Origin: Prauserella endophytica
GTDB taxonomy: Bacteria > Actinomycetota > Actinomycetes > Mycobacteriales > Pseudonocardiaceae
Length of the DNA: 64,000 bases
Reading direction: 5' to 3'
Assembly (NCBI RefSeq): GCF_005146945.1
Contig: NZ_SWMS01000003.1
Location: 248,001-312,000, forward strand
Numbering within the stretch: position 1 is the stretch's first letter; each line of letters opens with the position of its first letter. The notes under the pieces are model-generated. The model was not told the DNA's origin and did no database searches. It saw only the letters and a list, made by a program, of their open reading frames with translations. This document shows positions 51,141 through 60,340 of this stretch, in pieces. Made by a program: the position numbers and the translations under genes.

Positions 51141-52316
51141 GTGAAGATGCGTACGGGAAATCGGGTCCGGTGTGCCCTGGTCGTGGGCGCGGCGGCCGTG
51201 TTGACAACGGCGTGTGCGACCTCGTCGGGAACGGGCGGCAGTGGGGGAGAGGGGCTGCCCGGGACCGTCAAGATCATGTCGATCAAGGAGATGACGGGGC
51301 CGGTCGCGTTCGCTGGCACACACGCCACGCGCGGCATCGACCTCGCGGTCGAGCAGATCAACCAGCGAAAGTTCCTCGGCGACACGAAACTCGAGATCGA
51401 TTTGCACGACAGCGCCGCGAGCGTCCAGGAGGCAGCGAGCTTCGCGACGCAGGCGGTGTCCGACCAGTCGTACTCCGCGCTCCTCGGGCCAGCGTCCAGC
51501 TCGCAGGCCGCCGCCGTCTCGCCCATCGCGGACAAGGCGAAGATCCCGGTGATCTACACCCAGGCCGGCAGCGACGGCGTGCTCGTCGGCGACTACACCT
51601 TCCGCGTCACCGCTCCGGCGAGCTCCTACTTCCACCACGCCGGCGAATACCTCAAGAGCAAGGGCGCCAAGACCGCCGCCGTGCTCTACAACAGCGGCAA
51701 CCCGACGCTCGCCGAGCTGGGCCAGCGGACCGTGCCGGAGCTGGCGAAGGAGTACGGCTTCTCGGTGAGCAGCTCCGACGGCGTCCAGCTCACCGCGCAG
51801 GACTTCACCAACGCCGGGGCCAAGATCGCCCGCGCGAAGCCCGACGCCGTGTTCGTGCTGTTGCAGGGCCCGCAGAACCCCGCCGCGATCACGCAGCTCA
51901 AGCAGAACGGCTACTCCGGTGAGATCGTCGGCATGACCTCGATGGGCGCGGGCAACCTGAAGCCGGCCGGGCAGCAGGCCAAGGGCACGGTGTGGCCGAG
52001 CGACTTCAGCCCGCACGCCGAAGCGCCAAGCGTCCAGGAGTTCGTCAAGGCCTACCAGGCGAAGTACAACGGCGAGCTGCCCAACAACTACGCCGCCGAG
52101 GCCTACGACGCCGCGTGGTTCCTCGCCAGGGGGATCAAGGAGGCGGGCAGCGCCGACCGCACCGCGATCCAGCAGGGCCTGGCGGCGGTGGCGAAGCAGG
52201 GCTTCGAGGGCGCCGAGGGCAAGCTCCGCTTCGAGGGCAACGACCTGCGCGTCGAGGGCGTGCTCGCGGGCTGGGACGGCAGCGGCGAGATCCTCGTCTC
52301 CCGTGGGGCGTCGTGA
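51141..52316 (+). CDS. Branched-chain-type ABC substrate-binding lipoprotein
   Basis: The 391-residue LivK-type binding protein has a lipobox with LTTAC (about Cys23), a Gly/Ser linker, then KIMSIKEMTGPVAFAG, the type I binding-fold start. GTG 51141 has GGAGG six bases upstream. It captures the substrate for LivHMGF. Such systems carry amino acids but also aromatic, alicyclic and short acids; linkage with the catabolic genes suggests the last kind. Confidence 0.84.
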   Translation: MKMRTGNRVRCALVVGAAAVLTTACATSSGTGGSGGEGLPGTVKIMSIKEMTGPVAFAGTHATRGIDLAVEQINQRKFLGDTKLEIDLHDSAASVQEAASFATQAVSDQSYSALLGPASSSQAAAVSPIADKAKIPVIYTQAGSDGVLVGDYTFRVTAPASSYFHHAGEYLKSKGAKTAAVLYNSGNPTLAELGQRTVPELAKEYGFSVSSSDGVQLTAQDFTNAGAKIARAKPDAVFVLLQGPQNPAAITQLKQNGYSGEIVGMTSMGAGNLKPAGQQAKGTVWPSDFSPHAEAPSVQEFVKAYQAKYNGELPNNYAAEAYDAAWFLARGIKEAGSADRTAIQQGLAAVAKQGFEGAEGKLRFEGNDLRVEGVLAGWDGSGEILVSRGAS

Positions 52317-52319
52317 GCC

Positions 52320-53210
52320 ATGGCGCAGAACCTGCTCAACGCGCTGACGCTGGGCTCGCTGTACCTGCTCTTCGCGCTCGGCATGAGCCTCGCGTGGGGC
52401 ACGATCGGCATCCTCAACTTCGCCCACGGCTCGATCTTCATGTTCGCCGCGTTCACCGGGCACCTGTTGGTGCAGCAGGTCGCGCTGCCGCTGCCGGTGG
52501 TGCTGCTCATCGGCACGGCGGTGGGCGCGGCGCTGTCGGTGCTGGCGCAGGTGCTCGCCTTCGAGCCCATCCAGCGCAGGGCGCGTGACCACCGACGCGC
52601 CGAGCTGCAGATCCTGGTCGGCGGTATCGGCATCGCGACGATCCCGCTCGCGATCGCCCAGCACGCCACCAAGAGCGTGCCGTTCGGGTTCACCGGCAGC
52701 ACGTTCCAGGTGGAGGTGTACCGGCTCGGCCCGGTGCAGCTCACCAATGTGCAGCTGGTGATCCTCGGCGCCGCCGCGGTGCTGACGGGGGTGCTCGCCT
52801 GGTGGCTGCGCTCCGCCCGCACCGGCCTGGCATTGCGCTCGATCGGCGTCGACGCCGAGGTCGCCACGATGATGGGCGTCAACCGCCGGGGCCTGGCCAT
52901 GGCGACGATGGCGGTCGCCGGCGCTCTCGCGGGCATCGCGGGCGTGCTGCTCACCTACTACCTCGGTTCGATCGCAGCGGAGAGCGGCGACAGCTTCCTC
53001 ATCAAGGCGTTCGCCGCGATCGTGCTCGGCGGGATCGGCTCGATCGGCGGCGCGGTGGCCGGGGCGATGATCCTCGCGCTCGCCGAGACCGTCGTGCTCA
53101 CCCAGACCTCGGGCATGTGGGTCGACGCGGTGTCGTTCGGGCTGATCTTCGCCGTGCTCGTGCTGCGGCCGCGCGGTCTCTTCGGGCGCAAGGAGGTGCG
53201 TCGCACATGA
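52320..53210 (+). CDS. livH: LivH-type ABC permease
   Basis: The 296-residue permease has eight or so hydrophobic segments, the N-terminal NALTLGSLYLLFALGMSL-type start and the GAIVLGGIGSIGGAVAG-like loop (here FAAIVLGGIGSIGG) of LivH. It forms one membrane half with LivM. It starts three bases after the binding-protein stop and overlaps livM by ATGA. Confidence 0.84.
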   Translation: MAQNLLNALTLGSLYLLFALGMSLAWGTIGILNFAHGSIFMFAAFTGHLLVQQVALPLPVVLLIGTAVGAALSVLAQVLAFEPIQRRARDHRRAELQILVGGIGIATIPLAIAQHATKSVPFGFTGSTFQVEVYRLGPVQLTNVQLVILGAAAVLTGVLAWWLRSARTGLALRSIGVDAEVATMMGVNRRGLAMATMAVAGALAGIAGVLLTYYLGSIAAESGDSFLIKAFAAIVLGGIGSIGGAVAGAMILALAETVVLTQTSGMWVDAVSFGLIFAVLVLRPRGLFGRKEVRRT

Positions 53211-54073
53211 TCGCCTGGTACGAGGCGAACGTGGTGCTGATCCAGTCCATGTTCATCAGCCTGCTGCTGGCACTGAGCATCCAGGTGCCGTTCCGGGCGG
53301 GGGTGTTCTCCCTCGCCGGCATCGGCAGCTACGGCGTCGGCGCCTACACCGCCGCGATCGTGACCCTGCAGCTCGGGTGGCCGCCGTTCGCCGCGATCGG
53401 GGCCGGGATGCTGCTGGCGGCGGTGATCGCCTACCTGCTGGCGCTCGTGCTCGCGCGGCTCTCGGGCCTCTACCTCGGCATGGCCACGATCGCCTACAGC
53501 CTCATCCTCTCCGTCGTCGTGATCAACGGCGGCGAGCTCACCGGGGGCGCGCAGGGGCTGTTCGGCGCCGTCAGCGACCTGCAGACGGGGCACGTGGTGG
53601 CCGTCGCCGTTGCGGCGGTGGCGCTGCTGGCGCTGTCCGAGCGGGGCAGGCTCGGCCGGTGGATCGACACCGTGCGCGAGGACCCCGAGCTGGCCGTGTC
53701 GGTCGGCGTTCCCGTAGCGGCGATCCGGCAGCTGTCGTTCGTCGTCGGCGGGCTCCTCGGGGCGTGCGCCGGTGCCATGAACACGTTGCTGCGCACCACG
53801 GTCACCCCGGAGGAGGTCGGGTTCCATCTCGTGGTGCTGGCGCTGACGATGATCATCGTGGGCGGCTCACGGTCGTGGGCGGGCGCGCTGATCGGCGCCG
53901 TCGTCTTCACGTGGCTGCCGACGGTGCTCGCGTTCGTCGGCGAGTGGCAGACGCTGGTCTACGGCGTGGTGGTCGCCGTCGCGGCGATCTTCGTGCCGAC
54001 CGGGATCCTCGGGCTGGCACAGGACTTCGTGCGGCGGCTGCGCCGCCCCGCGCTCCAGGGAGGCCGGTCATGA
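53207..54073 (+). CDS. livM: LivM-type ABC permease
   Basis: The 288-residue permease has SLAGIGSYGVGAYTAA near the start, RLSGLYLGMATIAYSLI and IIVGGSRSWAGALIGA, as in LivM. It pairs with LivH. LivM of E. coli is longer by an N-terminal extension, missing here, as usual in actinomycetes. Overlaps at both ends are ATGA. Confidence 0.83.
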   Translation: MIAWYEANVVLIQSMFISLLLALSIQVPFRAGVFSLAGIGSYGVGAYTAAIVTLQLGWPPFAAIGAGMLLAAVIAYLLALVLARLSGLYLGMATIAYSLILSVVVINGGELTGGAQGLFGAVSDLQTGHVVAVAVAAVALLALSERGRLGRWIDTVREDPELAVSVGVPVAAIRQLSFVVGGLLGACAGAMNTLLRTTVTPEEVGFHLVVLALTMIIVGGSRSWAGALIGAVVFTWLPTVLAFVGEWQTLVYGVVVAVAAIFVPTGILGLAQDFVRRLRRPALQGGRS

Positions 54074-54789
54074 CGGTGATCGAGGCACGCGACGTCGCCG
54101 TGCACTACGGCGGCATCAAAGCGGTCGACGGCGTCGACCTCGCGCTGGAGGCCGGGCGGATCTGCGGGCTGCTCGGGCCCAACGGGTCGGGCAAGAGCAC
54201 CCTGCTGGCGGCGCTGACCCGGCTCGTCCCGCTGACGCGAGGCACGCTGCTGCTGGACGGCGTCGAGTACCAGAACGCGGCCCCGGCGAGCCTCGCTCGC
54301 CGAGGGGTCGCCCGCACGTTCCAGACCGTGCGCCTGCTGCCGGACCTCACGGTGGCCGAGAACGTGCGGCTCGGCGCGGATCTGCGCAGGCGGCCACCGG
54401 CCGGGATCGTCGACGACGCGATCGAGCGCACCGGTCTCGGCGAGGTCGTGCGGGCAAGGCCGGGTGAGCTGTCCTACGGCATGTCCAGACGAGTCGAGAT
54501 CGCCCGCGCCCTGGCGACCTCACCGCGCCTGCTGCTGCTGGACGAGCCGACGGCCGGGATGAACCAGGCCGAGCGGCAGGAGATCTCGGAGCTGCTGCGC
54601 AGGCTGCGCGACGAGGGCCTGACGCAGCTGCTGGTGGAGCACGACGTGCAGATGATGATCGACACCTGCGACGACCTCGTGGCCATGAACTTCGGCGCCG
54701 TGGTGGCACACGGCAGCCCCTCCGAGGTGGTCACCAACCCCGACGTTCAGCGGGCCTACCTGGGAAAGAGGTGGCGTGCCCATGCTTGA
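54070..54789 (+). CDS. livG: LivG-type ABC ATPase
   Basis: The 239-residue ATPase has Walker A GPNGSGKST, a signature region reading ELSYGMSRRVEIARAL, Walker B LLLLDEPTAGMN and the LivG-typical VARTFQTVRLLPDLTVAENV. It drives the Liv importer with LivF. The conventional LSGGQ is LSYGM, normal for this family. Confidence 0.85.
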   Translation: MTVIEARDVAVHYGGIKAVDGVDLALEAGRICGLLGPNGSGKSTLLAALTRLVPLTRGTLLLDGVEYQNAAPASLARRGVARTFQTVRLLPDLTVAENVRLGADLRRRPPAGIVDDAIERTGLGEVVRARPGELSYGMSRRVEIARALATSPRLLLLDEPTAGMNQAERQEISELLRRLRDEGLTQLLVEHDVQMMIDTCDDLVAMNFGAVVAHGSPSEVVTNPDVQRAYLGKRWRAHA

Positions 54790-55498
54790 GATCGAGGACC
54801 TGCGGGTCAGCTACGGCTCGGTGGAGGCGGTCCGCGGCGTCAGCGCACGGGCGAGCGAGGGCCGCGTGACGCTGGTGCTCGGGGCGAACGGGGCCGGCAA
54901 GAGCACCACGCTGCGTGCGGTCTGCGGGCTCGTGCCCGTGCGTTCCGGAGAGGTCCGCCTCGGCGGCGCCTCGATCGTCGGCAGGGCGCCGCACAAGACC
55001 GTGCGCGACGGGCTCGTGCTCGTGCCGGAGGGCAGGCGCGTGTTCGCGCCGCTGACCGTGGAGGAGAACCTCGTGCTCGGCGGCTACACCGCGCCGCGCG
55101 CGCAGGCACAGCGGACGCTGGAGCAGGTCTACACCATGTTTCCGGTGCTGCGCGAGCGACGGCGGGGCGCGGCCGGGCTGCTGTCCGGTGGCGAGCAGCA
55201 GATGCTCGCGTTCGGCAGGGCGCTGATGTCCTCGCCGAGGGTGATGCTGCTCGACGAGCCGTCGATGGGCCTGGCGCCCGCGATGGTCGAGTCGGTGCTC
55301 GGCGCCGTGCGGGAGATGGCCGACTCCGGCATCGCCCTGCTCGTCGTGGAGCAGAACGCCGAGCTGGGCCTCGAGATCGCCGACGACGTCGTCGTGCTGG
55401 CCCGTGGCGAGGCCGTGTTCCACGGGTCGGCGGCCGAGGCCCGTTCGCATTCGTCCGTGGTGCGGGCCTTCCTCGGCGACGCCGCGCTCACCGGTTGA
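54782..55498 (+). CDS. livF: LivF-type ABC ATPase
   Basis: The 238-residue ATPase has Walker A GANGAGKST, LVPEGRRVFAPLTVEENL, signature LSGGEQQMLAFGRAL and Walker B VMLLDEPSMGLAP, all typical of LivF. ATG 54782 is chosen; GTG 54776 is possible. It overlaps livG by eight bases. It closes the five-gene importer set. Confidence 0.86.
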   Translation: MLEIEDLRVSYGSVEAVRGVSARASEGRVTLVLGANGAGKSTTLRAVCGLVPVRSGEVRLGGASIVGRAPHKTVRDGLVLVPEGRRVFAPLTVEENLVLGGYTAPRAQAQRTLEQVYTMFPVLRERRRGAAGLLSGGEQQMLAFGRALMSSPRVMLLDEPSMGLAPAMVESVLGAVREMADSGIALLVVEQNAELGLEIADDVVVLARGEAVFHGSAAEARSHSSVVRAFLGDAALTG

Positions 55499-55539
55499 GT
55501 GGTTCTCCTAATTGCTTGCTATGAATATCAGGGAAATCC

Positions 55540-55568
55540 TTGACTTGATCTTAGCCTGACCTCAATGT
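55540..55568 (+). promoter_or_regulatory. Possible promoter of the BVMO operon
   Basis: TTGACT (55540-55545), a 17-base spacer and CAATGT (55563-55568) lie before the aldehyde dehydrogenase. The area (55505-55570) is AT-rich. Only the -35 is good. Confidence 0.35.
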
Positions 55569-55610
55569 GTGTGTCACCCGTCACGACGTGAGAACGACGA
55601 GGAGCTGATC

Positions 55611-57044
55611 GTGATCAGGAGCTACCGCCGGCTGTTCATCGGGGGCAGGTGGGTCGAGCCGTCCAGCGAGCACGTCATCGACGTGGTCTCGCCCAGCACC
55701 GAAGAGGTGCTGGCCGCGGTTCCCGAGGCGAGGGAAGCGGATGTGGACGCCGCGGTGGCCGCCGCCAGGAAGGCCTTCGACGAGGGACCCTGGCCACGAA
55801 TGACCCCCGCCGAGCGCGGCGCGATCCTCGCCCGTGTCGGCAAGGAGGTGGAGAAGCGCTTCGACGAGATGGTCGCAGCGTTCACCGCAGAGATCGGCGC
55901 CCCGACCCCCGTCAGCACGGCGTTCCACCAGAACGCGCTGAAGATGTGGGACGACGTGTCCACCCTGCACGAGCGGTTCGCGTTCGAGGAGGAGCGCTCC
56001 TGGGCCGACGGCAGCGGCAAGCTCGTGCACGAGCCGGTGGGCGTGGTCGCCACGATCATCCCCTGGAACGGCCCCGTCGCCACCGCGTCGCTCAAGATCG
56101 GCCCCGCGCTGGCCGCCGGCTGCACCGTGGTGCTCAAACCCGCACCGGAAGGTCCGGTCAGCGTCATGCTGCTGGCGGAGGCGCTCGAGGCCGCCGGCCT
56201 GCCCGAGGGCGTGGTCAGCGTGTTACCAGCGGGCCGCGAGGTGGGGGAGTACCTCGTTCGCCACCCCGGCGTCGACAAGGTCGCCTTCACCGGCAGCACC
56301 GCCGCGGGCAGGCGGATCATGAGCCTGTGCGGCGAACGCGTCACCAGGGTCACGCTGGAGCTCGGCGGCAAATCAGCCGGGATCATCGCCGACGACATCC
56401 CGCTCGGAGACGTACTGCCGACGCTGCTCTTCGCGGGCATCGGCCACTCCGGACAGGTCTGCGCCGCGCTCACCCGCATCCTCGTGCCCCGCGATCGGCA
56501 GCAGGAACTGCTCGACGCCATGGTGCCCGCCCTCGAAGCGCTCAAGGTCGGCGACCCGCTGGAGGCCGACACCGTGCTCGGCCCGCTCGCGGCGGAGCAC
56601 CAGCGCGAGCGCGTCGAGAACTACATCAGGATCGGACTCGACGAGGGCGCCCGGCTGGTGACCGGCGGCGGCAGGCCCGAGGGACTCGACCGGGGCTGGT
56701 ACGTCCAGCCGACGCTCTTCGCCGACGTCCGCAACGACATGCGCATCGCCCGTGAGGAGATCTTCGGCCCCGTCGTGTGCGTGATCCCGTTCGACTCTGT
56801 CGACGAGGCCGTCGAGATCGCCAACGACTCCGACTACGGGCTCTCCGGCGCGGTGTACGCGCGCGACACCGCGCTCGCCGAGCAGGTGGCCCGCCGCATC
56901 CGCACCGGCCAGATCTCCATCAACAGCTGGGGCATGTGCGTGGTGCAGCCCTTCGGCGGCTACAAGCAGTCCGGCCTCGGCCGGGAGGGCAACGTCGAGG
57001 GCCTCTCCGCCTACCTGGAGACCAAGCTCATCCAGTACGCCTGA
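55611..57044 (+). CDS. Aldehyde dehydrogenase
   Basis: The 477-residue NAD(P)-dependent enzyme has Asn153 in PWNGPV, Lys176 in VLKPAPEG, Glu250 in LELGGKS and Cys284 in GHSGQVCAA. GTG 55611 has GAGGAGC upstream and gives the usual N-terminus. It leads the plus operon with EthD, BVMO and esterase, so it may oxidise the omega-hydroxy-derived aldehyde to the acid after ester or lactone opening, as ChnE does in cyclohexanol breakdown. Confidence 0.86.
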   Translation: MIRSYRRLFIGGRWVEPSSEHVIDVVSPSTEEVLAAVPEAREADVDAAVAAARKAFDEGPWPRMTPAERGAILARVGKEVEKRFDEMVAAFTAEIGAPTPVSTAFHQNALKMWDDVSTLHERFAFEEERSWADGSGKLVHEPVGVVATIIPWNGPVATASLKIGPALAAGCTVVLKPAPEGPVSVMLLAEALEAAGLPEGVVSVLPAGREVGEYLVRHPGVDKVAFTGSTAAGRRIMSLCGERVTRVTLELGGKSAGIIADDIPLGDVLPTLLFAGIGHSGQVCAALTRILVPRDRQQELLDAMVPALEALKVGDPLEADTVLGPLAAEHQRERVENYIRIGLDEGARLVTGGGRPEGLDRGWYVQPTLFADVRNDMRIAREEIFGPVVCVIPFDSVDEAVEIANDSDYGLSGAVYARDTALAEQVARRIRTGQISINSWGMCVVQPFGGYKQSGLGREGNVEGLSAYLETKLIQYA

Positions 57045-57080
57045 GCATTTCCCGCCGCTACTCGACGACGAGGAGCCCCC

Positions 57081-57755
57081 TTGATCAAGACGATGGCCTT
57101 GCTGACCAAGCTGCCGGAGCTGTCGCTGGAGCAGTTCGACGCGCACTGGCACGAACCCCACGGCGACCCGCTCACCCTCGCCATCTCGGTGATTCGCCAC
57201 GCGGTGCAGAACGCGCGGCTCGCGGCTGCCGACGACCTCATCGACGCGCCGTACCACGGCATTCCCGAGGTGTGGCTCGACGACGTGGAGTCGGCGCTCA
57301 AGCTGCAGGACGACCCCGCGTACGCCGAGGCGGAGGCCGACCAGGTCCACTTCATGGACATCCCCAAGCTCGCGTTCCTGCTCACCACCGAGGAGGCCGT
57401 CGACGGCTCCGCGGGGCCCGGTGACGCGCGGGGTGTCAAGCTGATCCGGCTGCTGCGCCGAGCACCCGGCCTCGACCAGGCCGCGTTCGACGCGGTGTGG
57501 AGCGACGACCGCGACGTGGAACGCGGCCGCGCCGTTGGCGCTCTGCGGCACGTGCGCTCCAGGAGCATCCCGGAAAGCTACGCCGCCGGGGAGCCCGCCT
57601 TCGACGCGGTGCGCGAACTCTGGTTCGCCGACCTCGGCGCGCTGCGCGCCGCGCCGGCCCGCGATCCCAGGGCCTGGCGCGAGCTGTCCGAGCCCACCGC
57701 GTGCGACGCCACCGCGTCCGTCACCTACATCGCCACCGAGCGCAGGCTGCGCTGA
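57081..57755 (+). CDS. EthD-domain protein, two-domain
   Basis: The 224-residue protein has two dimeric alpha-beta-barrel (EthD-type) repeats: LTKLPELSLEQFDAHWHEPH at the start and LIRLLRRAPGLDQAAFDAVW in the middle. EthD relatives support monooxygenases or act as decarboxylases and lyases in aromatic and ether breakdown. TTG 57081 has GAGGAG upstream. It lies directly before the BVMO, so a link to the BVMO step is likely. Exact role unknown. Confidence 0.75.
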   Translation: MIKTMALLTKLPELSLEQFDAHWHEPHGDPLTLAISVIRHAVQNARLAAADDLIDAPYHGIPEVWLDDVESALKLQDDPAYAEAEADQVHFMDIPKLAFLLTTEEAVDGSAGPGDARGVKLIRLLRRAPGLDQAAFDAVWSDDRDVERGRAVGALRHVRSRSIPESYAAGEPAFDAVRELWFADLGALRAAPARDPRAWRELSEPTACDATASVTYIATERRLR

Positions 57756-57777
57756 AAAACCGGGAGAAGGCACGTCG

Positions 57778-59379
57778 ATGTCAGACACGACCACCGAGTT
57801 CGACGCGATCGTCGTCGGGGCCGGGTTCTCCGGCCTGTACATGCTCTACGAGCTGCGCAGGCGCGGACTGACCGCGCGGGTGCTCGAGGCCGGCTCCGAC
57901 GTGGGCGGCACCTGGTACTGGAACCGGTATCCGGGCGCGCGCTGCGACGTGGAGAGCCTCGACTACTCGTACTCGTTCGACGAGGACCTGCAGCAGGAGT
58001 GGAAGTGGACCGAACGCTACCCGGCGCAGCCGGAGATCCAGCGTTACCTCGCCCACGTGGCCGACCGCTTCGGCCTGCGCAAGGACATCACGTTCGACAC
58101 CAGGGTGGTGGCCGCCCACTACGACCCGCCCAGTGCCACGTGGACGGTCCGCACCGAGGCCGGTGACCGGCTCACGGCCAGGTACTGCATTCTGGCCACC
58201 GGCTGTCTCTCGGTTCCGAAGGCTCCCGAGATACCGGGCCTCGAAGACTTTCGCGGCCCGGTCTACCACACCGCCACCTGGCCAGAGTCCGATGTGGACT
58301 TCAGTGGCAAACGCGTCGGTGTCTTCGGTACCGGGTCCTCGGGTGTGCAGGCGATCCCGGTGATCGCCCAGCAGGCCGGCCACCTCACGGTGTTCCAGCG
58401 CACGCCCGCGTTCTCGGTCCCCGCGTTCAACGGCCCGCTCGACCCCGAATGGGAGCGCGAGATCAAGGCCGACTACGCCGAGCGGCGCAGGCAGAACCGC
58501 GCCTCGGAGGCCGGCCTCGTGCGCGGCGACAACCCGCAGTCGGCCCACGACGTGGACGACGAGCAGCGGCAGCGGGAGTACGAGACCCGCTACACCAAGG
58601 GCGGGTTCGGCATTCTCGGCGCGTACGCGGACCTGATGGCCGACCAACGGGCCAACGACACGGTGTCGGACTTCGTGCGGCAGAAGATCCGCGAGCGGGT
58701 GACCGACCCGGAGGTGGCCGAGCGGCTGCTGCCGTGGGAGTACCCGCTGGGCACCAAGCGCATCTGTGTCGACACCGACTACTACGAGACGTTCAACCGC
58801 GACAACGTGACCCTCGTGGACCTGCGCCGCGACGCGCTGGAGACGGTGACGGAGAACGGGGTCCGCACCGCGCGGGGCGAGGTGGAGCTCGACTGCCTCG
58901 TGCTCGCCACCGGCTTCGACGCGATGACGGGTGCGGTCAACCGGATCGACATCCGTGGCCGCGACGGCGCCGCGCTGGCCGAGAAGTGGGGCGCGGGCCC
59001 GAGGACCTACCTCGGTCTCGCCACCGCCGGCTTCCCGAACCTGTTTCTGCTGGCCGGACCGGGCAGCCCCTCTGTGCTGACGAACATGGTCACCGCGATC
59101 GAGCAGCACGTCGAGTGGACGGGCCGGTGCATCGAGCACCTGCGCACGCACGGCTACCGCACGATCGAGCCCACCGTCGAGGCCGAGGACGGCTGGGTCG
59201 ACCACGTCAACGAGGTCGCGTCGATGACGTTGTTCCCGAAGGCCGCGTCGTGGTACCTCGGTGCGAACGTGCCCGGCAAGCCTCGGATCTTCATGCCCTA
59301 CGCGGGCGGTTTCGCGACGTACGAAAAGCAGTGCGACGAGGTGGCGGAGCAGGACTACCGCGGCTTCGTGCTCAAGTAG
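57778..59379 (+). CDS. Baeyer-Villiger monooxygenase (FAD, NADPH)
   Basis: The 533-residue enzyme has the FAD motif VVGAGFSGL (GAGFSG at 14-19), GGTWYWNRYPGARCDVES, the second Rossmann GTGSSG (184-189) and the BVMO fingerprint FRGPVYHTATWP (158-169). It inserts oxygen next to a ketone to give an ester or lactone. Sequence type fits cyclohexanone monooxygenase-like class I BVMOs. The next gene is an esterase, which gives the classical ketone-to-acid route. GGGAGAAGG precedes the ATG. Confidence 0.88.
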   Translation: MSDTTTEFDAIVVGAGFSGLYMLYELRRRGLTARVLEAGSDVGGTWYWNRYPGARCDVESLDYSYSFDEDLQQEWKWTERYPAQPEIQRYLAHVADRFGLRKDITFDTRVVAAHYDPPSATWTVRTEAGDRLTARYCILATGCLSVPKAPEIPGLEDFRGPVYHTATWPESDVDFSGKRVGVFGTGSSGVQAIPVIAQQAGHLTVFQRTPAFSVPAFNGPLDPEWEREIKADYAERRRQNRASEAGLVRGDNPQSAHDVDDEQRQREYETRYTKGGFGILGAYADLMADQRANDTVSDFVRQKIRERVTDPEVAERLLPWEYPLGTKRICVDTDYYETFNRDNVTLVDLRRDALETVTENGVRTARGEVELDCLVLATGFDAMTGAVNRIDIRGRDGAALAEKWGAGPRTYLGLATAGFPNLFLLAGPGSPSVLTNMVTAIEQHVEWTGRCIEHLRTHGYRTIEPTVEAEDGWVDHVNEVASMTLFPKAASWYLGANVPGKPRIFMPYAGGFATYEKQCDEVAEQDYRGFVLK

Positions 59380-59390
59380 AAGGGTGGCCG

Positions 59391-60326
59391 ATGGCTCTCG
59401 ACGAAGCGACCGCGGACTTCCTGGCCAAGATGGCCGAGACCGGCGCGAAACCACTGCACGAGCTGAGCCCCGCAGAGGCACGCGAGGTCAGCGCCGGGCT
59501 CAAGGACCTTTACGGCCCCGGCCCCGACATGGCGCGGATCGAGGAACACATCGTGTCCACTGAGGATGGTGGATCGGTGGGGATCCGGCTGCTGGTGCCC
59601 AACTCCAGCCCACGCGGGCTGATGGTGTACTACCACGGCGGCGGCTGGGTGCTGGGCGCGCTCGACGAGTTCGACACGCTGGGCAGGCAGCTGGCCGAGC
59701 GCACCGGTTGCGCGGTGGCGCTGGTGGACTACCGGCTCGCGCCGGAGCATCCGTACCCCACGGCGGCCGAGGACGCGTGGGCGGCGCTGCGCTGGCTGGA
59801 CGCTCAGCGGGAGACGCTGCTGGGCTCCCGGCTGCCGCTGGTCGTCGCCGGTGACAGCGCGGGCGGGAACCTGTCGGCGATCGTCACCCGCCGCGCGCGG
59901 CGGGAGGGCGGCCCGGAGATCCTGCTGCAGGTGCTGGTGTACCCGGTGACCGACTGCGATCTCGACAACGCCTCCTACACCGATCCGGCCAACCAGCTCA
60001 TGCTCTCGCGCGAGACGATGATCATGTTCTGGGACCACTACGCCGCCGACCCGCAGGCCCGGCGGAACGAGGACGCGTCGCCGTTGCGCTGCCGGGACCT
60101 CAGCGGTTTGCCACCGGCCGTGGTGCTGGTCGCCGAGCACGACGTGCTGCGCGACGAGGGCGCCGCCTACGCACAGCGGCTGCGGGAAGCCGGGGTGACC
60201 GTGCACGAGCGACTGTTCGAGGGCCAGATGCACGGGTTCTTCACGATGGTCAACGTGCTGCCGGGCAGCGCGGAGGGCCTCGACTACGTGACCAGGCACG
60301 TGAACGCCTACCTCGAGGGGCACTGA
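59391..60326 (+). CDS. HSL-family alpha/beta hydrolase (esterase or lactonase)
   Basis: The 311-residue enzyme has the oxyanion HGGGW (82-86), GDSAGG with nucleophile Ser156, then the Asp in AEHDVL and the His in MHGFF. It belongs to the hormone-sensitive lipase group, like monoterpene lactone hydrolases. It starts 11 bases after the BVMO stop and should open its product. A size of about 310 residues is normal. Confidence 0.87.
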   Translation: MALDEATADFLAKMAETGAKPLHELSPAEAREVSAGLKDLYGPGPDMARIEEHIVSTEDGGSVGIRLLVPNSSPRGLMVYYHGGGWVLGALDEFDTLGRQLAERTGCAVALVDYRLAPEHPYPTAAEDAWAALRWLDAQRETLLGSRLPLVVAGDSAGGNLSAIVTRRARREGGPEILLQVLVYPVTDCDLDNASYTDPANQLMLSRETMIMFWDHYAADPQARRNEDASPLRCRDLSGLPPAVVLVAEHDVLRDEGAAYAQRLREAGVTVHERLFEGQMHGFFTMVNVLPGSAEGLDYVTRHVNAYLEGH

Positions 60327-60340
60327 GGAGAGGAGCTGCC